A DNA stretch of 21,376 nucleotides, taken from the NCBI GenBank assembly GCA_023248615.1, contig JAHFEI010000004.1, forward strand, positions 1 through 21,376, written 5' to 3'. The notes below the pieces were generated by a model, which saw only the letters and a program-made list of their open reading frames with translations, made no database searches and had not been told where the DNA came from. The stretch's first letter is position 1. Each line of letters starts with the position of its first letter. Below are positions 7,598 to 15,138 of the stretch, piece by piece. The DNA is from Nitrospinales bacterium. Its GTDB lineage: Bacteria > Nitrospinota_A > UBA7883 > JACRGQ01. The translations under genes and the position numbers were made by a program.

Positions 7598-7633
7598 AAA
7601 AAGGGCGAGGGAACCCTTGTTTCGGGCTCCCTC
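7598..7633 (-). terminator. Rho-independent terminator of the flagellin gene
   Basis: On the minus strand a 10-pair stem (GAGGGAGCCC with GGGTTCCCTC, one G-U pair; 7624-7633 and 7607-7616) encloses a 7-base loop. It is followed by GCCC and a run of five T residues (7598-7602). It begins about 33 bases after the flagellin stop codon. Confidence 0.9.
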
Positions 7634-7665
7634 TTTGCAAAGTACTCCTTGTAGAAGAGACCTTT

Positions 7666-8517
7666 TTAGCCAAGTAGCTGAAGGACGGTCTGCGGCACCT
7701 GGTTGGACTGGGCCAGGATTGCGGTAGAAGCCTGCACCAGTATCTGGTTCCTGGTGAACTTCGAGATTTCCGTCGCGTAGTCCGCGTCGCGCACCTGCGA
7801 TTCGGCGGCGGTCAGGTTTTCCGATGCTACCGCCAAGTTACCGAGGGTGTGTATAAGCCTGTTTTGCACCGCGCCCAACCGACCGCGTCCGTCCGTGACT
7901 TTTGAAATCGCGGAGTCTATCGGCGAAAGAGCCTGAAGCGCCGAGGCGGCGGTCAGTGTGTTGGTGTTTGTTATAGCAAGGCCAGCCGTGGTTATCGCAG
8001 TCAAATCGACAGCCGCATTGAAGTTAATCCGGTCGTTCGAGGTAGCGCGGATACCTACCTGCACAACGACTGAGTTTGTCGAGCTTGAGGAGAGCGAGCC
8101 GTCTATCAACTTCTGGCCGTTGAACTCCGTAACCGCCGATATGCGGTCTATTTCGGACTTGAGCGCGCCGAATTCGCGGTTAATCGTGGCACGTTCTACC
8201 GAGCCTACGGTTCCGGTGGCGGCCTGTGAAGCCAATTCTCTCATTCTAACGAGAATGGAAGATTGTTCCGCCAGCGCTCCTTCAGCCGTATTTATAAGGC
8301 TGATACCGTCGTTAGCGTTTTTTTGCGCCTGCCCCATCGAGCGAATCTGCGACCGCATGCCTTCAGAAATGGAAAGGCCTGCCGCGTCGTCTGCCGCTTT
8401 GTTGATGCGCAAACCGGAAGAAAGCTTCTCGAGTGAACTTCCTAACGCCGCTGAGTTGTTGCCCAAGTTTCTTTGTGCGTTTGTTGAAAATAAGTTGTTG
8501 TAAATCCGTAAAGCCAT
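7666..8517 (-). CDS. fliC: Flagellin
   Basis: Structural subunit of the flagellar filament, exported by the flagellar type III system. The 283-residue product has the conserved N-terminal D0/D1 region (ALRIYNNLFSTNAQRNLG, LSSGLRINKAADDAAGL and GISLINTAEGALAE) and the C-terminal D1/D0 region (RGRLGAVQNRLIHTL, LTAAESQVRDADYA and ILAQSNQVPQTVLQLLG). Only about 70-80 residues separate them, so the surface D2/D3 domains are essentially absent. The ATG at 8517 was chosen over an in-frame ATG five codons earlier because GGAGGATA (8523-8530) is correctly spaced. The gene stands alone, with no chaperone, FlaG or FliD next to it. It has its own terminator and a sigma-28-like promoter about 340 bases upstream, so it is probably a separately regulated late flagellar gene. 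Confidence 0.97.
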   Translation of the reverse strand: MALRIYNNLFSTNAQRNLGNNSAALGSSLEKLSSGLRINKAADDAAGLSISEGMRSQIRSMGQAQKNANDGISLINTAEGALAEQSSILVRMRELASQAATGTVGSVERATINREFGALKSEIDRISAVTEFNGQKLIDGSLSSSSTNSVVVQVGIRATSNDRINFNAAVDLTAITTAGLAITNTNTLTAASALQALSPIDSAISKVTDGRGRLGAVQNRLIHTLGNLAVASENLTAAESQVRDADYATEISKFTRNQILVQASTAILAQSNQVPQTVLQLLG

Positions 8518-8562
8518 TGTCGTATCCTCCATGAATCAGACAAAATTACCCCACCATAGTTT

Positions 8563-8621
8563 CGCGGCTTATCCTTTCCGCGGCCCTTTCGGGCTTTTAA
8601 TGCCGGTTATGGCGAACCGGC
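8563..8621 (-). promoter_or_regulatory. Three-hairpin structured leader of flagellin mRNA (class not recognised)
   Basis: In the presumed 5' UTR the minus strand shows three consecutive perfect hairpins. The first is GCCGGTT/AACCGGC with a 6-base loop (8602-8621). The second is GCCC-GAAA-GGGC with a GNRA tetraloop (8583-8594). The third is CGCGG/CCGCG with a 10-base loop (8563-8582), abutting the second. They end about 45 bases before the ATG. I compared the region from memory with c-di-GMP-I and -II riboswitch consensus and do not find the required GCAAAGC core, so no known class is assigned. Confidence 0.45.
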
Positions 8622-8860
8622 TGGTTTTCCCCGATCACCCCGACCGGAGAAAATTTTCTCGTAAGTTTTTCTATTTGACTGTCTTATTACCTCCTTTTGT
8701 CTCTCTTTGGGATGGGCGCAAGGAAGTGTGCCGCATTAGGCGGAATAGGAACCCCGTCTGTGCGGAACGCAAAATCCCCGCGTTCATCGCTATAAACCTA
8801 CGTTTTACTGCTTGTTATCCCGCTGGCTATAACCCCTGTTATTTTCCAACGTATGATTAC

Positions 8861-8888
8861 TTATCGTTCGCCCGGAAAAATAGCTTTA
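8861..8888 (-). promoter_or_regulatory. Sigma-28 (FliA)-like flagellin promoter
   Basis: On the minus strand TAAAGCTA begins at 8888 and AACGATAA ends at 8861. Counting TAAA as the -35 element, the spacer is 16 bases. The FliA consensus is TAAAGTTT, 11 bases, GCCGATAA, so each box matches at six of eight positions and the spacing is one longer. The predicted leader is about 335 bases, which is long for flagellin. Confidence 0.5.
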
Positions 8889-9092
8889 TGGTTATTTTCA
8901 AGGCATACGGAATTATTTTTCAGGCCGGTGTGGGTAGGGCGATTTTATAGGCGTGGGATTTTGTGCCAGAAATCGATGCAATAGCGCAGATGCGGGTAAA
9001 GGCGGCACTAAGTGAGGCCGGAGTGGGGCTAAAAACCAGGCAGGAGAGAACTTTACAGGTTTATGCCGCGCAGGTGGCTTCCCCGCAGTACC

Positions 9093-9121
9093 GTAGGGGC
9101 AGGTTTAAAATCCGCCCCTAC
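9093..9121. repeat. 29-bp near-palindromic repeat (GTAGGGGC...GCCCCTAC)
   Basis: GTAGGGGC (9093-9100) and GCCCCTAC (9114-9121) are perfect inverted arms around AGGTTTAAAATCC, itself nearly symmetrical. A degenerate relative with the same TTTTAAA centre lies at 14845-14873. This looks like a dispersed REP-type element. Confidence 0.65.
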
Positions 9122-9183
9122 CTTGGCGTAATCCTAGCAAACCGGGTAAAAATGCACTAACCAATTCCTTTGCCGGGAGGGGC

Positions 9184-10458
9184 CTACAGGGAGCGGAAGG
9201 AGTCGGCGGCGGCCTGGATGGTCGCTTCTATATCCTCGTTGGAGTGGGCTAGGGAAACGAATCCGGCCTCGAACTGCGATGGGGCGAGGTAGACCCCTTT
9301 TTCCAGCATGAGCGAAAAAAACTTGGTGAAGCGTTTGGTATCGCTTGTTTTTGCGGACGCATAGTCATAGACCTTCTTATCCGTGAAAAACAGCGAGAGC
9401 ATGGAGCCTACTCTGTTGGACCATATTTTTATTCCCGCTTTTGCGGCGGCGGCGGCAACGCCATCGGCCAGTTTTTTGCTTTTTGCTTCCAGAGTTTCGT
9501 ACGCGCCGGGTTCTTTCAGGATTTTCAATGTGGCAATACCAGCCGCCATGGCAAGCGGATTGCCGCTTAGTGTGCCAGCTTGGTAGATAGGCCCCTCTGG
9601 CGCGATTTTGGACATTATCTCCCGCCTGCCGCCGTAGCAACCGACAGGAAGACCGCCGCCGATTATTTTGCCTAGTGTTGTCAGGTCGGGCGTGATTTTG
9701 TACAGTTGTTGCGCCCCGCCGTACGAAACGCGGAAGCCTGTCATCACTTCATCCAGTATCAGTAGCGTGCCGGATTTGTCGCACAGGTCGCGCAGTCCAG
9801 GCAGGAACGCCGGTTCCGGCGGTATGACTCCCATGTTGCCGACAATCGGCTCCAATATCACGCATGCGATTTTATTCTTGTGCAGGTTGAAGAGGTTCTC
9901 CACCCCTTTGAGGTCGTTAAAGTTTGCGGTGAGCGTGTGGTGCGCCAGGTCTGCCGGGACGCCGGGAGAATCCGGCAGGCCTAGTGTTTCCACCCCGGAG
10001 CCAGCCTTTACCAGCAGTGAATCCGTGTGGCCGTGGTAGCAACCCTCAAACTTCAGGATTATATCCCTGCCGGTGTATCCGCGGGCCAGCCGGATGGCGC
10101 TCATTGTCGCTTCGGTGCCGGAGCTCACCATGCGCAACATTTCGACAGACGGTACGGCATCGATAACCATCTCCGCCAGTTCTATTTCCCGCTCGTGTGG
10201 CGCTCCGAAGCTTGTGCCGTCCTTGGCGGCGCGGAAAATTGCGTCCAGCACGCGTCCATCCGCGTGGCCCACTATCATCGGCCCCCAGCTTCCCACGTAG
10301 TCTATGTAGGTTTTGCCTGATACATCGGTGATTTTCGAGCCTTTGGCGTTCTTTATAAACAGCGGGTCGCGCCCCACGGATTTGAATGCGCGCACGGGGC
10401 TGTTCACTCCGCCCGGCATAAGTTTTTTTGCTTTCGCGAAAAGTTGCGCGGAGTCCAC
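9184..10458 (-). CDS. hemL: Glutamate-1-semialdehyde 2,1-aminomutase
   Basis: PLP enzyme that converts glutamate-1-semialdehyde to 5-aminolevulinate, the C5-pathway entry to heme and other tetrapyrroles. The 424-residue length matches the family. Key motifs are SAQLFAKAKKLMPGGVNSPV at the start, VSSGTEATMSAIRLARG, FEGCYHGHTDSLL, LLILDEVMTGFR and the PLP lysine in TLGKIIGGGLPVG (Lys264). The start is GTG at 10458, which overlaps the mtnP stop by one base (TAGTG), so translation is coupled. A longer in-frame extension to 10572 runs through mtnP and is not part of the family. It is the last gene of the coiled-coil-mtnP-hemL run. Confidence 0.97.
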   Translation of the reverse strand: MDSAQLFAKAKKLMPGGVNSPVRAFKSVGRDPLFIKNAKGSKITDVSGKTYIDYVGSWGPMIVGHADGRVLDAIFRAAKDGTSFGAPHEREIELAEMVIDAVPSVEMLRMVSSGTEATMSAIRLARGYTGRDIILKFEGCYHGHTDSLLVKAGSGVETLGLPDSPGVPADLAHHTLTANFNDLKGVENLFNLHKNKIACVILEPIVGNMGVIPPEPAFLPGLRDLCDKSGTLLILDEVMTGFRVSYGGAQQLYKITPDLTTLGKIIGGGLPVGCYGGRREIMSKIAPEGPIYQAGTLSGNPLAMAAGIATLKILKEPGAYETLEAKSKKLADGVAAAAAKAGIKIWSNRVGSMLSLFFTDKKVYDYASAKTSDTKRFTKFFSLMLEKGVYLAPSQFEAGFVSLAHSNEDIEATIQAAADSFRSL

Positions 10459-11312
10459 TATGAAACGTACTTCCCTATTATTGGCTGGAGGTCTTTTTTC
10501 ACCTTGTCCGGTATAAGCGCCGGGCCGGTCATTATGGTGTTTGCCAGCATGCTGTGGCACCCGCATGGGCACTCTTCGCCGATTGCCTGTACCGCCTCTT
10601 TTATTATTTTTTGCGACATCTCGACGTTTTTGTGGATTATCGCCATTATTGCCGCAGTGGTGACGGATTCTTCCTCTTCATACCAGCAGTCGTAGTCGGT
10701 GGAGAGGGCTATGGTCACGTAGCACATCTCCGCCTCGCGAGCCAGCTTCGCCTCGTTGAGGTTGGTCATGCCGATGACGGATGCTCCCCAACTGCGGTAC
10801 ATGTTGGATTCCGCGCGCGTGGAGAACTGCGGCCCTTCCATATTTACATATGTGCCGCCAACGTGGGTGGTGGCTCCTGCACGCTTCGCCGCTTCGGAGG
10901 TTATCTTGAGAAGGTCTTTGCAAATCGGGTCGGCAAACGAGACGTGCGCTACGATGCCGTTTCCCATAAACGTGGAATGACGTGCGAATGTGCGGTCAAT
11001 AAACTGGTCCGGGAATACTATGTGGCCAGGATGTATCTCTTTTTTCAGCGAGCCTACTGCGGAAACGGAGAGTATCCGTTTTACACCGAGTTTTTTGAAC
11101 CCGAATATGTTGGCGCGGAAATTCAGTTCCGACGGCAGGATACGGTGCCCCTTCCCGTGGCGCGGCAGGAAGATGACATCCTTGCCGTTGAGGCTACCGA
11201 AAATGTACTCGTCCGAAGGGCTACCGAATGGCGTGTCCACCTTCTCTGTTTTCACTATGTGGAGGTCTTTCATCCCGTACAGGCCGCTACCTCCGATGAC
11301 TCCTATCGCCAT
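10458..11312 (-). CDS. mtnP: S-methyl-5'-thioadenosine phosphorylase
   Basis: Cleaves methylthioadenosine with phosphate to adenine and methylthioribose-1-phosphate, recycling the by-product of polyamine or autoinducer synthesis. The 284-residue protein has the family start IGVIGGSGLYG, the phosphate-site PRHGKGHRILPSE, the substrate-site GGTYVNMEGPQFSTRAES and MTNLNEAKLAREAEMCY. It also has STDYDCW, the aspartate-containing segment that favours a 6-aminopurine over guanosine. Some family members prefer methylthioinosine, so exact specificity is inferred. AAAGGAG precedes the ATG. It lies 36 bases after the coiled-coil gene and overlaps hemL by one base. No other methionine-salvage gene is in the window. 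Confidence 0.94.
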   Translation of the reverse strand: MAIGVIGGSGLYGMKDLHIVKTEKVDTPFGSPSDEYIFGSLNGKDVIFLPRHGKGHRILPSELNFRANIFGFKKLGVKRILSVSAVGSLKKEIHPGHIVFPDQFIDRTFARHSTFMGNGIVAHVSFADPICKDLLKITSEAAKRAGATTHVGGTYVNMEGPQFSTRAESNMYRSWGASVIGMTNLNEAKLAREAEMCYVTIALSTDYDCWYEEEESVTTAAIMAIIHKNVEMSQKIIKEAVQAIGEECPCGCHSMLANTIMTGPALIPDKVKKDLQPIIGKYVS

Positions 11313-11348
11313 GATTTCTCCTTTGCGTGGTGGGTTAAAGACCGGAAA

Positions 11349-13625
11349 CTACGGTTTGCCGACCTTCATGAATTCGCCTATTTTCTTTTCCACTTCCCCT
11401 AGCAGGAAGCGCAGTTCGGTAATTTGTTCGGCGGCTTTGTCGATAACCTTCTCTTCGGAGGCGAGAACCTTGATTTTCGTCTTGATGTCTTCGGCCAATA
11501 TGTTCAGGTCGTTTAGCCGTTGCTCCGTCCGGTTGATAAGCGCCATGCGGGAATTGAGCAGGTCTATCTTGGATTCCGCCTCATTCATGATGGCTGAAAG
11601 GGACTTGATCTTGTCGGAAATTTCCGCAAAGCTTTCCTGGTGCTTGGCGATTTTCCGTTCCTGCGCGTGCAGTTCCTCCACCGATGAGGTGAGGACGGAT
11701 ATATCTTCCTGCACTCTTTTTATCAGTTGTTCTTCTTTTGCTATCTGCTCCACCTGCCGGTTTATCCGATCCATGGAGCCAGCAAGCAGGTTCAGGCGTT
11801 TTTCTGTTTCTATCAGCATCTCCTCTTCGTCCCGAATGGTGTTCAGGCGCTTTTCCAGGTCTTCCATCCTGCCGCGGAGTTCCCCAACCTTGCTTTCCGA
11901 TTCCACCAGCGCGACGCTTTTGTTTTGCAAGCCCTGTATTTGCGATTCCACCTTTTCGAGAGCCGGCACCAACTCATCTTTTGCCTTCACTATCCCCTGT
12001 AGCAGGTTATTTCCCTCCTGCACTTCGGACAGTTTGGAATTGACGCTTTCTTCCACAACCTGCATTTTGGAGTTCAGCGTTTGCAGGCGGCGCTCATGCG
12101 CCTCGATGTTTGTTTTCTCCCTGGTGATATCGAGGATTTTGCCCTCCACCACGCGGGTGATTTCGCGCAGGTCTTCCACCTTTTTGTCCAGGTTTTCCAA
12201 GAACTCGATCTTCTTGTTCACCCTTTCGATTTTCAGGGTGGCATCTTCGAGGTAGTAGTCCAGCCCGTCCAGTTTCTTTTCCAGTTTTTCCACCAAGTTT
12301 TTGCGCTGGAGCTGGTTTTCCATCTTCACGTCCAGGTTTATTACGGTGGAAGACAGGTCGTTCACCTTCTTCTCCACCTGGTCTACAATGCCGCGGCGGG
12401 CCGACAGGTCAGCAATCTGCGCGTTCAGCACGCCATGCAGTTCGTTCAGCCGTTTCAGCTTCAGTTCCACATCTTCGCTTATCTTTATGTCGTCGCGGAA
12501 CCGCTGGAGTTTCATTTCCAGGTCGTCGGCATCGTGCTGGAAACGCGCCATTTTCTCGCGCGAGGAGTCCACCACAGCCATATCCTCCTTCAGCACCTTC
12601 ATCTTGCCGCCTATGGATTCGATGAGGAAGGTGTTTAGCTTGTTTATCCTCTCTTCGGTGGAGGCCACAATTTCCTTGTCCTCGCGGACGCGGGTGATGT
12701 TCACCTCAAGTTGCGAGTTCATGTCCTCCAGCGTCTTCAGCTTGTTGGATATGCGCTTAATCATATCTTCCTTCGCCATGATGTTGCTGGTATCCACGCG
12801 CAGGGCGTTCATGTCTTTGGTGATTTGCGCTATCTCGCGGCCCATCTGCCCGGCAATGGCGTTTTGGCGGAGCAACTCCTCGGAGTCGCCCTGAAGCCTG
12901 GACAACACATTCCCCAGCTTTTCGATATCGTGGGAGTAGCTTTCTATCTCACCCTTTTGCCGTTGCATCCGGGTTATCTTTTCTTCCATGTCGCGCGAAA
13001 CCTGCGTAAGGCGGCTGGATTGCTCATCGGAGGTCTTTAGCAGGTTGCGGAATGTTTCGATGTCCTGCATCCTGTCGGATATCTTCTCCATCATCTCTTC
13101 TAGGCGGACGATTCCCTTTTCGCTCTGCTTTACCAGCTTGTTTTCCTCGGAGAGCCTTTTTACCTTCGCTTCCATGTCCCAAACGAGGATGTTCAGCTTG
13201 CCCGCTTCTTCGTTGGCCTTTTCCACTATTAGCCGTTGCTGGCCAAGGCTTTTTACCTTGCTTTTCACATGCTCGGCAAGAAGGGAAACCTCGTCCACAG
13301 CCATCCGGTTTTCCTGTAGCTTGGACTTCATATTGTCCATGCCGCTACCGACTTCCTTTATCCGTATCTCAAGGTTGCGAAGGTCCTCAAAGCGCCCGGA
13401 CATCTTTTCGCTGAAGTCGTTAAAGAACGGTATTTTCTCTTCAAGGTGCCGCATAGCGGTTACGTTCTGGCCGACCTTGTCTATGTTGTTCTGGATATAC
13501 TCAACGAGAAGGTTAAGGCTCTTGCGCTGGGAATTTGCTTCCCGCACAAGCTCCTCAAGGCGATTAATATCTTCGCGCGTCAATTGGGGCGCATTTCCCT
13601 GCGCGGGCAAGTTTTCCTTTTCCAT
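11349..13625 (-). CDS. Large coiled-coil protein with 31-residue periodicity, function unknown
   Basis: I do not recognise a family. The 758-residue product is almost entirely predicted coiled coil, rich in Glu, Lys, Leu, Ile and Val, with no signal peptide, no transmembrane segment, no Walker motif, and very few Pro or Gly after the first ~15 residues. A hydrophobic motif of type Glu-x-x-[ILV]-x-x-Leu recurs every 31 residues through nearly the whole length. Examples in consecutive order near the C-terminus are RLNLL, DISVL, KIKSL, RLNDL and QITEL; in the middle, KKVNDL, KKLDGL, KKVEDL and RRLQTL. This gives roughly 23 repeats. The architecture suggests a cytoplasmic rod or scaffold, not an SMC ATPase. 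The start ATG at 13625 follows AGGAGGAG. It heads a transcript that continues into mtnP and hemL. Confidence 0.9.
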   Translation of the reverse strand: MEKENLPAQGNAPQLTREDINRLEELVREANSQRKSLNLLVEYIQNNIDKVGQNVTAMRHLEEKIPFFNDFSEKMSGRFEDLRNLEIRIKEVGSGMDNMKSKLQENRMAVDEVSLLAEHVKSKVKSLGQQRLIVEKANEEAGKLNILVWDMEAKVKRLSEENKLVKQSEKGIVRLEEMMEKISDRMQDIETFRNLLKTSDEQSSRLTQVSRDMEEKITRMQRQKGEIESYSHDIEKLGNVLSRLQGDSEELLRQNAIAGQMGREIAQITKDMNALRVDTSNIMAKEDMIKRISNKLKTLEDMNSQLEVNITRVREDKEIVASTEERINKLNTFLIESIGGKMKVLKEDMAVVDSSREKMARFQHDADDLEMKLQRFRDDIKISEDVELKLKRLNELHGVLNAQIADLSARRGIVDQVEKKVNDLSSTVINLDVKMENQLQRKNLVEKLEKKLDGLDYYLEDATLKIERVNKKIEFLENLDKKVEDLREITRVVEGKILDITREKTNIEAHERRLQTLNSKMQVVEESVNSKLSEVQEGNNLLQGIVKAKDELVPALEKVESQIQGLQNKSVALVESESKVGELRGRMEDLEKRLNTIRDEEEMLIETEKRLNLLAGSMDRINRQVEQIAKEEQLIKRVQEDISVLTSSVEELHAQERKIAKHQESFAEISDKIKSLSAIMNEAESKIDLLNSRMALINRTEQRLNDLNILAEDIKTKIKVLASEEKVIDKAAEQITELRFLLGEVEKKIGEFMKVGKP

Positions 13626-13669
13626 CTGATTCCGCTCTCCTCCTAAGGTATCCAAACGTCTGCCGGACT

Positions 13670-13675
13670 ATTATA
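13670..13675 (-). promoter_or_regulatory. Probable -10 box for the coiled-coil-mtnP-hemL transcript
   Basis: A perfect TATAAT on the minus strand, 44 bases upstream of the ATG at 13625, with no good -35 box. A leader of about 38 bases carrying AGGAGGAG (13635-13644) would result. Confidence 0.4.
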
Positions 13676-13721
13676 GGCATATTTCACCGGTTTTTCGCCT
13701 AAAAAAATGCGGCCTCCCGGG

Positions 13722-14012
13722 TCAGCAGGTGTAATCAACCTTTACGGTGGCCGAACAAGCTTCGGCTATGAAGTCCAGTATCTTCACATGTTCGGGATGT
13801 ATGCGGTATTTTTCCAGCCCGCCGGTGTCCTGGAAAACGGAGTTTAAAACGACATCATAAGAGTTTTTGGCGTGTATTACGTCAAAGCCCACCTCGCACT
13901 CCAGCATAAGGCCGCCGGTTTTTTCTTTCATCAAGGCAAGAGCCTGCCCAAGCTTTTTGGCTTGGTTCTCCTGCCCCTCTTTCATCTTGAAAAGGACTAT
14001 ATGGCGTATCAT
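13722..14012 (-). CDS. Dabb (stress-responsive A/B barrel) domain protein
   Basis: A 96-residue protein with a ferredoxin-like alpha/beta barrel of the Dabb family. The start MIRHIVLFKMKEG and the later SYDVVLNSVF and HPEHVKILDFIAEACSATVKVDY segments are typical. Family members form dimers; their biochemical role in bacteria is mostly unknown. The ATG overlaps the pdxJ stop (ATGA), so it is translationally coupled to pdxJ, but no link to vitamin B6 chemistry can be read from the sequence. A run of seven T residues follows about 17 bases after the stop, without a clear stem. Confidence 0.85.
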   Translation of the reverse strand: MIRHIVLFKMKEGQENQAKKLGQALALMKEKTGGLMLECEVGFDVIHAKNSYDVVLNSVFQDTGGLEKYRIHPEHVKILDFIAEACSATVKVDYTC

Positions 14013-14758
14013 GCCAGGACTTTGCTCTTGTGGCGGGTGGCGGCTTTCTCCATCAGTTCCATCATGGTCGCAACGGCGTTCGGGAACCCGGTGTACAAGG
14101 CGTGGGACACGATGCTGTGGCCTATGTTGAGTTCCTCTATCCCATCTATGGCGGCTACGCTGGAAACATTTTGGTAGTTAAGCCCATGCCCCGCATGCAC
14201 GATAAGGCCGAGAGCCCGTGCGACGGCGACGGCGTTCTCCAGTTCCCGCATTGCCCTTATGGAATCCTTTTCTGTCCTCGCCTCGCTGTAGGCGGCGGTA
14301 TTTATCTCCACCGCCAGCGCACTGGTATCGGCGGACGCTTCTATCTGCGTGGCAATAGGGTCTATGAACAGGGATACGGTTATGCCTACGTCGTTAAATC
14401 GCTTGGTCAGTTCCTTGTAGAATACATGCCGCGCCACCACGTCCAATCCGCCTTCGGTGGTCAGTTCGCCACGTTTTTCCGGCACAAGCGTAATCTGGTC
14501 CGGCCTTATCTGCATGGCGATAGCTATGATTTCATCTGTCGCCGCCATCTCCATATTCAGTCGGCATCCGGGAATCGCGCGAATTCGGCGCACGTCATCC
14601 TCGTTGATATGGCGCCTATCCTCGCGCAGGTGAACCGTTATGCACGACGCTCCCACGTCACGCGCTATTTTCGCGGCTAATACGGGGTCGGGATATTCCG
14701 TGCCGCGAGCCTGCCGAAGCGTGGCCACATGATCTACGTTCACCCCAAGTTTTGCCAT
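14009..14758 (-). CDS. pdxJ: Pyridoxine 5'-phosphate synthase
   Basis: Condenses 1-deoxyxylulose-5-phosphate with 3-amino-2-oxopropyl phosphate to make pyridoxine 5'-phosphate in the DXP-dependent vitamin B6 pathway. The 249-residue TIM-barrel protein has the usual length and all main motifs: LGVNVDHVATLRQARGT, HLREDRRHI, LVPEKRGELTTEGGLD, HAGHGLNY and ELNIGHSIV. The ATG at 14758 has no Shine-Dalgarno, and a TAAAAT -10 box ends nine bases before it, so the message may be leaderless. The stop overlaps the Dabb-protein start. pdxA and other B6 genes are not in the window. Confidence 0.97.
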   Translation of the reverse strand: MAKLGVNVDHVATLRQARGTEYPDPVLAAKIARDVGASCITVHLREDRRHINEDDVRRIRAIPGCRLNMEMAATDEIIAIAMQIRPDQITLVPEKRGELTTEGGLDVVARHVFYKELTKRFNDVGITVSLFIDPIATQIEASADTSALAVEINTAAYSEARTEKDSIRAMRELENAVAVARALGLIVHAGHGLNYQNVSSVAAIDGIEELNIGHSIVSHALYTGFPNAVATMMELMEKAATRHKSKVLA

Positions 14759-14767
14759 ACGCGCCTG

Positions 14768-14796
14768 ATTTTAGCAGATATCACCGGTACGCCCAA
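14768..14796 (-). promoter_or_regulatory. Probable promoter of pdxJ, placed for a leaderless transcript
   Basis: TTGGGC (14791-14796) and TAAAAT (14768-14773) on the minus strand are 17 bases apart. The -35 matches consensus weakly. Nine bases separate the -10 box from the pdxJ ATG, with no ribosome-binding sequence. Confidence 0.4.
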
Positions 14797-14844
14797 AGGT
14801 TTTAAAACGGGTAGGTTGGGGGCGAAACGGGAGGGCGGCTCCGT

Positions 14845-14873
14845 GTAGGGTCGGGTTTTAAACCCACCCTTCC
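14845..14873. repeat. Degenerate copy of the GTAGGG...TTTTAAA... palindromic repeat
   Basis: GTAGGG followed by TCGGGTTTTAAACCCACCC is nearly symmetrical: GGGT and GGGTTT on the left pair with AAACCC and ACCC on the right. It shares arms and the TTTTAAA centre with the element at 9093-9121. Confidence 0.55.
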
Positions 14874-14965
14874 TTAACATCGCTTGATAATACTATAGCG
14901 CCATGTATTACCTAAAATGCGCAAAAAACCGACACGATTATTTACGCAACTCCTAATTAAGTAAG

Positions 14966-15048
14966 GTGTCCCCAGAATTAGGCTAAAGCCCGTTGCTATC
15001 GATGCGGGTTGATGCACGTTACATATTGCAAAGGGAATGCTGGGACAC
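14966..15048. repeat. Possible small non-coding element bounded by GTGTCCC inverted repeats
   Basis: GTGTCCCCAG at 14966-14975 and CTGGGACAC at 15040-15048 are inverted copies differing by one base; similarity extends a few bases inward (AATT versus AAT). The 83-bp unit contains no ORF. Confidence 0.3.
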
Positions 15049-15138
15049 TACACTATGAATCGCGGGTGTGCGGGGTTTGGTTTTTTCGTTTTGCGCCATG
15101 GCGCGTTTGTGTGGGTTGATGCCTGCTGGGGTTATTGA

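Larger units (their letters stand above)
8622..9183. other. Intergenic region between flagellin leader and hemL
   Basis: Contains the distal part of the flagellin leader, the sigma-28-like promoter (8861-8888) and a 29-bp palindromic repeat (9093-9121). No convincing gene is seen. A GTG-initiated ORF at 8963-9160 has no recognisable similarity and runs through the repeat. Confidence 0.5.
14797..15138. other. Intergenic region between pdxJ and the TPR gene, rich in short inverted repeats
   Basis: No gene is seen between these divergently transcribed genes. The region holds the degenerate palindrome at 14845-14873, an inverted-repeat-bounded segment at 14966-15048, a CCTAATT/AATTAGG inverted pair (14952-14958 and 14976-14982), and a perfect 12-bp palindrome GCGCCATGGCGC at 15093-15104 just upstream of the TPR gene. 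Confidence 0.5.

Noticed and set aside
8563..8621. c-di-GMP riboswitch in the flagellin leader
   Set aside because: A GAAA tetraloop hairpin is present, but the conserved GCAAAGC-type core and the second paired domain are missing.
8716..8733. Possible sigma-54 promoter (GGCAC...TTGC) for flagellin on the minus strand
   Set aside because: The spacing is GG-11 bases-GC instead of the strictly required 10, so it is unlikely to work; the sigma-28-like site is preferred.
8531..8950. 139-codon plus-strand ORF upstream of flagellin
   Set aside because: It lies antisense to the flagellin leader and promoter, its composition is unlike a protein (rich in Phe, Pro, Arg and Tyr), and it has no credible start context.
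8963..9160. 65-codon GTG-initiated ORF on the plus strand
   Set aside because: No recognisable similarity, weak ribosome-binding site, and its last third is encoded by the palindromic repeat at 9093-9121; it could be a decayed gene but is not supported.
10459..10572. N-terminal extension of HemL (38 extra codons)
   Set aside because: It lies inside mtnP in another frame, has no family similarity, and the GTG at 10458 gives the normal HemL length.
10990..13629. Long plus-strand ORFs opposite mtnP and the coiled-coil gene (for example 10990-12255 and 12988-13629)
   Set aside because: Ser/Phe/Arg-rich shadow translations of the Glu/Lys/Leu-rich coiled-coil gene; no plausible starts or families.
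13680..13721. Terminator after the Dabb gene
   Set aside because: A run of seven T residues follows the stop, but I could not find a convincing stem in front of it.
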